A stretch of DNA of 64,000 nt, taken from NCBI GenBank assembly GCA_958296075.1, contig CATQHW010000002.1:248001-312000 (forward strand). Direction: 5' to 3'. Under the pieces are notes generated by a model. That model searched no databases. It had not been told where the DNA came from and saw only the letters and a list, made by a program, of their open reading frames with translations. The position numbers and the translations under genes were made by a program. The stretch comes from an uncultured Spirochaetia bacterium (lineage in GTDB: Bacteria; Spirochaetota; Spirochaetia; SZUA-6; Bin103). The first letter of the stretch is position 1; each line of letters starts with the position of its first letter. Shown piece by piece: positions 9,169 through 16,021 of the stretch.

Positions 9169-9941
9169 CAGGTGCTCCGCTTCGCGCGAAACGCCTCGAT
9201 ACCGGCGCGCGCCGCATTGGCGAGCAGCACGAAGTCCGGCCCGTAACCCAGGAAGGTGAGTCCGCGGTCGCGCCAGCGCACCAGCTCTTCCGGCGTGGCG
9301 GAGCCGATCCCCAGGGCGACCCCGCTCGCCGCGCACACCTGAATCGCGCGCTCCACCAGCTTGTCCATCTCCGGATGCGGCATCTCGAAGGGGCTCACCC
9401 CGTAGTTCAGGTACAGGTCCCACAGGCCCAGGTAGAGCGCGTCGACCCCCGGGACCGCGGTGATCTCCTCCAGGCTCTCCATCGCCTCCCGCGTCTCCAG
9501 CAGGAACGCGACCAGGATGTTGTGGTTGGCGCGGGCGAGGTAGTCCGGGTAGTCCAGCGTGTACTGCGACGCGCGCAGCGGGCCGAAGCCGCGGTTCCCT
9601 TCGGGCGGATAGCGGGTCGCCCGCACGACCTCGCGCGCCTGTTCCGGGCTGCGCAGCAGCGGCACGATGATCCCCAGGGCGCCGATGTCCAGGGAGCGCT
9701 GGATGAACACCTGGTCGGAGCTGGGGATGCGCACGATCGGGACCGCGTTCGAGCCGTTGGCGGCCATGAGCATGTGCTGCGCTTCGGCCATGTCCAGGCC
9801 GTTGTGCTCCATCTCGACGACGATGAAGTCGAAGCCTGCGCAGGCCATCTGCTCGGCGACGTTCGGGCTCCCCATGCCCAGGAAGCAGCCCACCGTTGGC
9901 TGTCCGGCCTTGAGCTTCTCCCTGACGTGGTTGGTTCTCAT
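9168..9941 (-). CDS. HpcH/HpaI aldolase/citrate lyase family protein
   Basis: 257 residues, the normal length for the 4-hydroxy-2-oxovalerate/2,4-dihydroxyhept-2-enedioate aldolase family, a TIM barrel using a divalent metal and pyruvate as donor. Landmarks are GCFLGMGSPNVAEQMACAGFD, VVEMEHNG, the loop RYPPEGNRGFGP, the metal-ligand strand VAFLLETREAMESLEEI and VDALYLGLWDL. The C-terminal ATPEELVRWRDRGLTFL is also typical. It cleaves 2-keto-3-hydroxy acids to pyruvate and an aldehyde; the actual substrate cannot be read from sequence. It overlaps the downstream dioxygenase by one base and is first of the pair. Confidence 0.9.
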   Translation of the reverse strand: MRTNHVREKLKAGQPTVGCFLGMGSPNVAEQMACAGFDFIVVEMEHNGLDMAEAQHMLMAANGSNAVPIVRIPSSDQVFIQRSLDIGALGIIVPLLRSPEQAREVVRATRYPPEGNRGFGPLRASQYTLDYPDYLARANHNILVAFLLETREAMESLEEITAVPGVDALYLGLWDLYLNYGVSPFEMPHPEMDKLVERAIQVCAASGVALGIGSATPEELVRWRDRGLTFLGYGPDFVLLANAARAGIEAFRAKRST

Positions 9942-10004
9942 CTCATCTCGGCTTCTTGACAGAATGGTGACGCTGTTGGACTGTCAACCTGCTACGGATA
10001 CGAA

Positions 10005-10241
10005 TCATATCTTGCCGGCGTCGAGCATGTCGCTCCACGGGATGATCACGTCGAACACGAACTGCCAGGCGGCCGGCACCGGACACGGCCGTCCCTCCAC
10101 CCCCGAGCGATGCCAGCCTTCCGCTTCGCCCCGGTGGTCGGGATCCGGCGCGAATCGCCACGTGCCGTCGAGCGAACGGGTTACGTCGCGGTCGAGCGGG
10201 ACGTAGAACGGATTGGGAGCGGTCAGCAGTCGAAGCCCATC
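10005..10241 (-). pseudogene. Remnant of a glycoside hydrolase family 2 gene (N-terminal sugar-binding part)
   Basis: About 78 residues read RDVTRSLDGTWRFAPDP, EGWHRSG and PVPAAWQFVFD, the conserved beginning of family 2 beta-glucuronidase/galactosidase sugar-binding domains. The frame stops at 10005 shortly after the AWQ motif, where an intact protein would continue for 500 or more residues, and no continuation is found in the neighbouring frames. No good start codon with a ribosome binding site lies directly upstream; the open frame itself extends only to 10343. It is a decayed fragment in the gap between the aldolase and the FG-GAP gene. The remaining bases at 9942-10004 and 10242-10290 show nothing. 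Confidence 0.6.
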
Positions 10242-10290
10242 TGCTGGCCGGACGCTTGACGCGCCGGCGGACCGGGTAGCGCGGGAAGGC

Positions 10291-11412
10291 TCATTCCGGC
10301 AGATACAGGTAGAGGGCGTCGATCCCCGCAGGCCGCGGAGCACGATCCTGCAGCGCCCGGTATGGCTTGCTCACGATTCCGACGCGCCCGTCCAGCTCGA
10401 TGGCCTGCGCTTCGTGGGTGCCGACGCCGGAGTCGATCACCTGCTCCTCCAGCCGATCGCCGCGGCTCAGAAAGAGCAGTTGGGCGGGCGGGTGCGGGAC
10501 GGTCCAATCTCCCCGCCCCATCTCTCCGACGTACAGATCCGGGCGTCCGTCACCATCGAAGTCGGCCACTTGCAGCGTGTGCGCGTCCAGCAGCCGGTCG
10601 TGCAACACCTCGGCTTCCCACGGGCGCTCGACGTCCGCTCCCGGCCGGAGGAGCGCGAGGCGCCCGTACGTTCGTCCGATATCGAGGGCCACCTCGCAGA
10701 GGGCTATTTCCGGGCGCCCGTCGCCGTCGAAATCGGCGGCGACGACTCGCACGCCGCCATAATCCCGTGTATAGACGTGTCGCTCCCACTCGCCATTCGG
10801 CAGCAGGCGATACCAGGAACAGCCCGCAATGAGCTCCAGCCTGCCATCGCCGTCGACGTCGGCAGCCGCGAGCGCCTGCTCGTCCACGCCGGTGACGACC
10901 GGCCGGACGTCCGGCCACGGAGTGACGTATGGATCGTCGGGCAGCGGGACCGACCAGAGCGTCTTGGCGTCCTGATTCCAGACGTACAGCTCCTGCCGGC
11001 CATCGCCGTTGACGTCGGCCAACAGGAGGTCGTGGGTTCGGCTTGCGGGCAGCGGGAACGCCTCTCGGCGTGCCCACCGTTGGGACGGATCGGCCGGGCA
11101 TTCCCACCAGTAGACGCCGCTGCCCCGATCGCTGGTGCCGGCGATCAGATCGAGGCGGTCACTGCCGGTGAGGTCGGCCAGCGCGCCGCCGACGCTGATG
11201 CTCGGGAACGTGTCATCGATCAGGTGCGGTCGCCAGGCGCCGCCGCTCGTTCTCCCGAACCAGTGGAGCTGACTCGGACGGCGGGTGGAGATGACGAACT
11301 CGGGCACGCCGTCGTTGTCGACGTCGCCCACCAGACACGACATGCGTTCGGCAGGAGATCCCTCGTAGATCGTATGGCGGCGGAAAACAGGCGATTCAGG
11401 CATCTGGCTCAT
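10291..11412 (-). CDS. FG-GAP/VCBS repeat protein
   Basis: 373 residues from the ATG at 11412 (a second ATG at 11403 is possible). At least five calcium-loop repeats of the type D-x-D-x-D-G are visible: DVDNDGVPE, DVNGDGRQE, DVDGDGRLE, DFDGDGRPE and DFDGDGRPD, spaced 45-70 residues, as in a seven-bladed beta-propeller. No signal peptide or membrane segment is seen, which is unusual because such propellers are normally exported. The start lies inside the 3' end of the upstream methyltransferase gene (overlap of 17 or 8 bp), implying coupled translation. The ligand is unknown; related proteins bind sugars or act as lyases. Confidence 0.8.
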   Translation of the reverse strand: MSQMPESPVFRRHTIYEGSPAERMSCLVGDVDNDGVPEFVISTRRPSQLHWFGRTSGGAWRPHLIDDTFPSISVGGALADLTGSDRLDLIAGTSDRGSGVYWWECPADPSQRWARREAFPLPASRTHDLLLADVNGDGRQELYVWNQDAKTLWSVPLPDDPYVTPWPDVRPVVTGVDEQALAAADVDGDGRLELIAGCSWYRLLPNGEWERHVYTRDYGGVRVVAADFDGDGRPEIALCEVALDIGRTYGRLALLRPGADVERPWEAEVLHDRLLDAHTLQVADFDGDGRPDLYVGEMGRGDWTVPHPPAQLLFLSRGDRLEEQVIDSGVGTHEAQAIELDGRVGIVSKPYRALQDRAPRPAGIDALYLYLPE

Positions 11413-12628
11413 CTCGGGTGTCGACGTGCGCTGCGCGGTCCGGGCTGGCCTCCGCCCGCGAAGTCGCGGGTAGCATAGGCCGGGCCGGTTCAGGCGTCGA
11501 GGCACCGGTTGCCGGCTCCCTGCTGCGACGATGGCCGGCATCGAAAGGCAGCCCGATCTGAATCGCGTCATCGCTGCCCGCAGGCGGCGCTGTTTCGATA
11601 CTCCCGTCCCGGGCAACGACGTACAGGTATTCCTTGTTGCGGACGTGACCGACCTTGCCGACCTTGTCGCCTTGGGGGTTGTAGATTCCGATCCGTGCGC
11701 CGACATATCGCCTGTGGTCGTTTTCGATCACGACGACCTGCGCATCCTTGCCATAGCAATCGCCGAGCAGCCGCTCCATGTCTTCGCGCGACAGGTAACC
11801 TTCGTTATTGAAAGAGATGACTACGAACTTCGAGCGAATCGAGCGCAGCAGATCATGCAGCGCGGCCTTGAATCGCCGGCGGGAATTGAAGACGCTGCGC
11901 CGCGATCGGCAATCGAGGCGCTTGCAGGCGACGCCGTACACGTCCGGTTTGTCCCACAGGACGAGCGACTCCCAGATATGATAGTTGCCAAGATACGAAT
12001 GCTGGTTATACGGCGGGTCGATATAGGCAACGTCGGCGACGACCGAGGCGGCGGCCTCCATCGCATCGAGCCGTCGCGCCGAGCACTTGCCCGGAGCGGG
12101 GCGCGGCAGGATGTCCGGCACTCGCAGTACGATGTCGTGGTAAGATCTGGGCGCCCACTCTTTGAGATAGGCCATCTGCACACCGGTAGTCGAATCGACG
12201 CGGTCCGCTGCCTCCATCAGCGCAACGAGTACGATGGCTTCGAGCTCCGGATCGAGAGACTTGGCGGCGATCGCTTCCCGGATCGCGTCGATGCGGGCTC
12301 CGTTCGCCGGCTGAAAGAACCTCGATCTCTCACAGAACGTCGCCGTGAAGTATCCGGGTCGACCGGGCAGCGAGTTGAACTCGGCGATGAGCTGCGGAAC
12401 GTGCCGGCGGTGATCTTCGAAGTCGGCCTGAATGTAGCAGGTGGCCAGTGCGGCAGCGTAGGCGTTGTGGTCGTTCGAGTGGACCTGGAATCCTGCTCGC
12501 TTGAGCGCATGGCCGACCCGCGACGTGCCGGAGAACAGATCGAGAACCGACGTGACCTTGCCAAGAGCGTTGACGGCTTGCAGAATGGAGGGCACCAGGA
12601 CGCGCTTGGAGCCGATATACTTGATCAT
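11396..12628 (-). CDS. D12-class (Dam-type) N6-adenine DNA methyltransferase
   Basis: 410 residues. MIKYIGSKRVL is the classical D12 N-terminal substrate/SAM segment, motif I is DLFSGTSRVG (residues 30-39), and the catalytic motif IV is DPPY (about residue 201) in YIDPPYNQHSYLGNYH. The order (motif I before DPPY) is that of alpha-class enzymes. The last 50 residues are Pro/Ala/Arg-rich and probably disordered. No cognate restriction enzyme is adjacent, so this is an orphan methyltransferase or the modification half of a lost system. Its 3' end overlaps the start of the FG-GAP gene. Confidence 0.9.
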   Translation of the reverse strand: MIKYIGSKRVLVPSILQAVNALGKVTSVLDLFSGTSRVGHALKRAGFQVHSNDHNAYAAALATCYIQADFEDHRRHVPQLIAEFNSLPGRPGYFTATFCERSRFFQPANGARIDAIREAIAAKSLDPELEAIVLVALMEAADRVDSTTGVQMAYLKEWAPRSYHDIVLRVPDILPRPAPGKCSARRLDAMEAAASVVADVAYIDPPYNQHSYLGNYHIWESLVLWDKPDVYGVACKRLDCRSRRSVFNSRRRFKAALHDLLRSIRSKFVVISFNNEGYLSREDMERLLGDCYGKDAQVVVIENDHRRYVGARIGIYNPQGDKVGKVGHVRNKEYLYVVARDGSIETAPPAGSDDAIQIGLPFDAGHRRSREPATGASTPEPARPMLPATSRAEASPDRAAHVDTRDEPDA

Positions 12629-12785
12629 GATGAGCTCATTCGCTGGCGGAGCGCTCCGGCGCCGTACCGGCGCGGCCGCCTGCGCCTGGGACGGTGGTGG
12701 GAACGTCCGCGATCGGATGCGGCAACGGTACCCGCTTCGCGCGGAGGCGGTGAACGCCGAACTACAACCGCCTGCGTCAGACGTG

Positions 12786-12791
12786 TATACT
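12786..12791 (+). promoter_or_regulatory. Possible -10 element of the NHLM exporter operon
   Basis: TATACT lies about 50 bp before the proposed translation start and within the only sizeable non-coding gap (12629-12840) preceding the exporter operon. No good -35 hexamer is seen at 16-18 bp upstream. Two GGGGAG ribosome-binding-like motifs follow at about 12819-12832. Confidence 0.3.
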
Positions 12792-12840
12792 GCCGCCGAC
12801 AGGCCCGCCGGCTACGGCGGGGAGATGGGGAGCGTCGCAA

Positions 12841-13734
12841 CTGTTCTATAACAAGGTCTTCAGGGAGGAGGCGGTCGCCCGCCGGTCGCGTCCGGAGCCT
12901 CTCGACGGACGGCTTCAGGTCACGGCCCCGCACGAGTGGATGGTGCTGGCCGGACTCGGCCTGTCGCTGCTCGCGTTCCTGGCGTGGGGGGTGTTCGGCA
13001 GGGCGGAGCGCACCCTTTCGGCGACGGCCGTGCTGGTCCAGCCGGGCGAGCGTTACGCCGTCGTATCCCCGGTGTCCGGCAACGTCATCGAGATACTGGC
13101 CGAAGTGGGTGACACCGTGGAGCTAGGGCAGGCGATCGCCCGCGTACGGCTGCCGGAGGCGGAGCGCCAAGCGAGGATCACGCGGACCATCGTTGGCGCT
13201 GTCGAGGACGAGATGCGGGACGTCGAGGCCGCCGCGCTCGGGGAGTCGCTGCTCGCGGCGGCGCGCAACGAGCTGGCGGCGATCGAGCTCCGCGCCGGGG
13301 AATCGATCGTGGCTCCGCGCGCGGGAGCGCTGGTCGCGCATCACCTGGTTGCGGGCCAGCCGGTCCGCGTCGGCGAGACGGTCGCTCGGGTTCGCGGCAG
13401 GTCCGCCGATGCCTGGCAGGCGCTCGCCTTCGTGTCGCCGCAGGACGCCGAACGGCTGGCGCCGCGCATGGACGCGGAGGTGCTGGTGGCGCTGCCCGAG
13501 CAGCCGGGCACGAACCGGTTGGAAGCCCGCGTGCTCGAAGTATCCTCCCGGCCGATCGCCGCCCCCGCCTGGCTTGCCGACCTGGGTCTGGCGACGCCCG
13601 CCCCCGCGCACTTGCTGCGGCTGGTCCTGAACGATCCGCCGCCCGAGCTGCTTGCCGACGGGGCGGACGGGCGGGTGCGGATCATGTTGGGGCGGCAGTC
13701 TCCGGCGGCGCTGCTGGCCGGCGGGAGCTACTGA
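12841..13734 (+). CDS. NHLM-type secretion protein, HlyD/membrane-fusion family (start uncertain)
   Basis: A membrane-fusion subunit: one transmembrane helix (MVLAGLGLSLLAFLAWGVF), then a lipoyl/biotinyl-like half (SPVSGNVIEILAEVGDTVELGQ), a short helical hairpin and the second half (IVAPRAGALVAHHLVAGQPV). From the first ATG (12940) it has 264 residues, but that codon lies at the very edge of the membrane helix. The frame upstream encodes LFYNKVFREEAV...RPEPLDGRLQVT, which matches the cytoplasmic leader of NHLM secretion proteins. No ATG, GTG or TTG begins that leader, so either CTG (12841, after a GGGGAG motif) is used or a one-base shift separates it from ATG 12825. It overlaps the C39 transporter by one base (TGATG). 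It links the ABC exporters to the envelope. Confidence 0.75.
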   Translation: MFYNKVFREEAVARRSRPEPLDGRLQVTAPHEWMVLAGLGLSLLAFLAWGVFGRAERTLSATAVLVQPGERYAVVSPVSGNVIEILAEVGDTVELGQAIARVRLPEAERQARITRTIVGAVEDEMRDVEAAALGESLLAAARNELAAIELRAGESIVAPRAGALVAHHLVAGQPVRVGETVARVRGRSADAWQALAFVSPQDAERLAPRMDAEVLVALPEQPGTNRLEARVLEVSSRPIAAPAWLADLGLATPAPAHLLRLVLNDPPPELLADGADGRVRIMLGRQSPAALLAGGSY

Positions 13735-15998
13735 TGCGCGCGGCCGGTTCCGGCGGCGGACGCGGGTTCGCCCGCGCCGAGATCGACGCGGCGCTGAAGC
13801 GGGCGCGCGTGGCCCACGCGCGCCCTTCCCGGCGCCGGGTACGCACCTCCGTGCTGCTGCAGCTTACCGAGACCGAGTGCGGAGCCGCGTGCCTGGGGAT
13901 CGTGCTCGCGCACTTCGGGCGCTGGGTCTCCATCGAGGAGTTGCGGGAAGCGTGCTCGGTCGGCCGGGACGGCTGCAGCGCGGCCGACATCTTCCGCGCC
14001 GCGCAGCGGTACGGCCTGGAGACGAAAGGATGGCGCAGGCAGCCGCACCAGCTCCTCGACATGCCGCTGCCGATGATCGTCTTCTGGGAGTTCCACCACT
14101 TCGTGGTCCTCGAGGGGTTCCGCGGCGGCCGGTTCCTGATCAACGACCCGGCCAACGGCCACCGAACGGTCAGCGCGGAGGAATTCGACCAGGCGTTCAC
14201 GGGGGTGACGCTGACGTTCGAGCCGCGGCCCGTGTTCCAGCCCGGAGGCGTCCGCCCCGGCCTCCTGTACCGGATCGTGCCGTGGCTGCGCGACGTCAAG
14301 CAGCCGCTGGCGTTCGCCGCGTGCTGCGGGCTGCTGCTGGCCCTGCCGTCCCTGGCCTTGCCGTTCCTGGTGAGCCTGTTCGTGGACTTCGTGCTCTCCG
14401 GGCGCGAACCATCCTGGGGCGGAGTGCTGGTCGGAGTCCTCCTCGCCGCTGCCGGTCTGCTCTACCTGCTCACCTGGCTCCGGGAACGCTGTCTACGACT
14501 GCTCTCCGTGCGCCTCTCGGTCGTCCACGCCTCGAGCTTCATGACGCGGCTGTTCCGGCTACCCATGCGGTTCTTCTCGCAGCGCTTCGCCGGCGATCTG
14601 ACCTCCCGCATCCAGCTTCTCGACGCGGTCTCGAACGTGGCCACGCGCCATTTCGTCGGCATCGCCATCGAAGTCGTCACCAGCTTGGCGTTCCTGGGAC
14701 TGATGCTGGCGTACGACCCGATGCTCAGCGCCGTGGTCGTGGGGCTGGGCGTGCTCAGCGCCGTGGCCATGCGCGTCCTGGCCCGCGCGCGCGTGGACGA
14801 GAACCGCCGGCTCAGGCGCGAGCAGGGCATGCTCTACGGGATCGGCATGTACGGGGTCTCCAAGATCGACACCTTGCAGGCGACCGGCGCCGAGGACGAA
14901 TTCTTCGCGCGCTGGACCGGATACCAGGCGCGGGAGCTGCTCGCCCGGCAACGGTTCGCGGAGTTGGGCTACGTCAACGCGGCCCTGCCGGTGCTGTTCC
15001 TGGTCCTCGGCAACGCGGCCGTGCTCGGCATCGGCGGCTGGCGCGCGATGTCGGGGGACATGACCGCCGGTATGCTGACGGCGTTCTACATGGCGGCCGC
15101 CAACTTCCTGATGCCGATCGGGCGCTTCATCCAGTTCGCGGACTTGTTTCAGATTCTGGAAGCGGACCTGCAGCGCCTCGACGACGTGTTCGACGCGCCC
15201 GAGGACCGTGACTTCGAGCCCGATCCCGTCGCCGCCGGTGATCAGGTCTCGACCCTTGACGGGCGGCTGCGGCTGAAAGGCCGGATCGAGTTGCGCGGCA
15301 TCACCTTCGGTTACCAGCACAACCGCGAACCCCTGCTCAAGGACTTCAGCCTGACCATCGAGCCCGGGCAGCGCGTGGCGATCGTCGGCCCCAGCGGCTC
15401 CGGCAAGTCGACGCTGTCGGCGCTGGTGGCCGGCATCTATCAGCCGTGGTCGGGGGAGATACTGATCGACGGGCACCCGCGCAGCGCAATCCCGCGCGAT
15501 CTGCTGACGAGCTCGGTCTCGCTGGTCGACCAGCACATCTTCCTGTTCGGGGACACGGTGCGCGAGAACCTGACCATGTGGCTCCCGGACGTGCCGGACC
15601 ACACCCTGGTGGCGGCCGCGCAGGACGCGATCATCCACGATGAGATCATCTCCCGGCCGCTCGGGTACGACGCACCGGTCGAAGAGGGGGGGAGCAACTT
15701 CAGCGGCGGCCAGCGCCAGCGGCTGGAGATCGCGCGCGCGCTGGTCAACAATCCGTCGGTGCTGATCCTGGACGAGGCGACCTGCTCGCTCGACACGATC
15801 ACCGAGGTCCGTATCGACGACGCCCTGCGGCGCCGGGGATGCACCTGTCTCATCGTCGCCCATCGGCTGAGCACCATCCGCGATTGCGATCTGATCGTGG
15901 TCCTCGACCAGGGGCGCGAGGTGCAGCGCGGCGCCCATCAGGAGCTGATGCAGGAGACCGGCGGCGGACTGTACCGCCAGCTCGTGGAGTCGAGCTGA
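13734..15998 (+). CDS. NHLP-family peptidase-containing ABC transporter (C39 protease + permease + ATPase)
   Basis: 754 residues. Residues about 40-150 are a C39 double-glycine leader peptidase: Gln and Cys in LLQLTETECGAACLG (Cys about 48), catalytic His in HHFVVLEG (about 123) and Asp in INDPANG (about 138). Six membrane helices follow, then an ABC ATPase with Walker A GPSGSGKST (about 553), signature FSGGQRQR (about 655), Walker B VLILDEAT and the His switch IVAHRLST. This type cleaves the leader of NHLM/double-glycine peptides and exports the core. All catalytic residues are present. Middle gene of the exporter operon. Confidence 0.93.
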   Translation: MRAAGSGGGRGFARAEIDAALKRARVAHARPSRRRVRTSVLLQLTETECGAACLGIVLAHFGRWVSIEELREACSVGRDGCSAADIFRAAQRYGLETKGWRRQPHQLLDMPLPMIVFWEFHHFVVLEGFRGGRFLINDPANGHRTVSAEEFDQAFTGVTLTFEPRPVFQPGGVRPGLLYRIVPWLRDVKQPLAFAACCGLLLALPSLALPFLVSLFVDFVLSGREPSWGGVLVGVLLAAAGLLYLLTWLRERCLRLLSVRLSVVHASSFMTRLFRLPMRFFSQRFAGDLTSRIQLLDAVSNVATRHFVGIAIEVVTSLAFLGLMLAYDPMLSAVVVGLGVLSAVAMRVLARARVDENRRLRREQGMLYGIGMYGVSKIDTLQATGAEDEFFARWTGYQARELLARQRFAELGYVNAALPVLFLVLGNAAVLGIGGWRAMSGDMTAGMLTAFYMAAANFLMPIGRFIQFADLFQILEADLQRLDDVFDAPEDRDFEPDPVAAGDQVSTLDGRLRLKGRIELRGITFGYQHNREPLLKDFSLTIEPGQRVAIVGPSGSGKSTLSALVAGIYQPWSGEILIDGHPRSAIPRDLLTSSVSLVDQHIFLFGDTVRENLTMWLPDVPDHTLVAAAQDAIIHDEIISRPLGYDAPVEEGGSNFSGGQRQRLEIARALVNNPSVLILDEATCSLDTITEVRIDDALRRRGCTCLIVAHRLSTIRDCDLIVVLDQGREVQRGAHQELMQETGGGLYRQLVESS

Positions 15999-16021
15999 CC
16001 CACGCGCGGGAGTACGGGGAG

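Noticed and set aside
8209..9423. 404-residue form of the dioxygenase
   Set aside because: The extra N-terminal 85 residues are an out-of-phase read of the aldolase gene and lack similarity to PhyH proteins.
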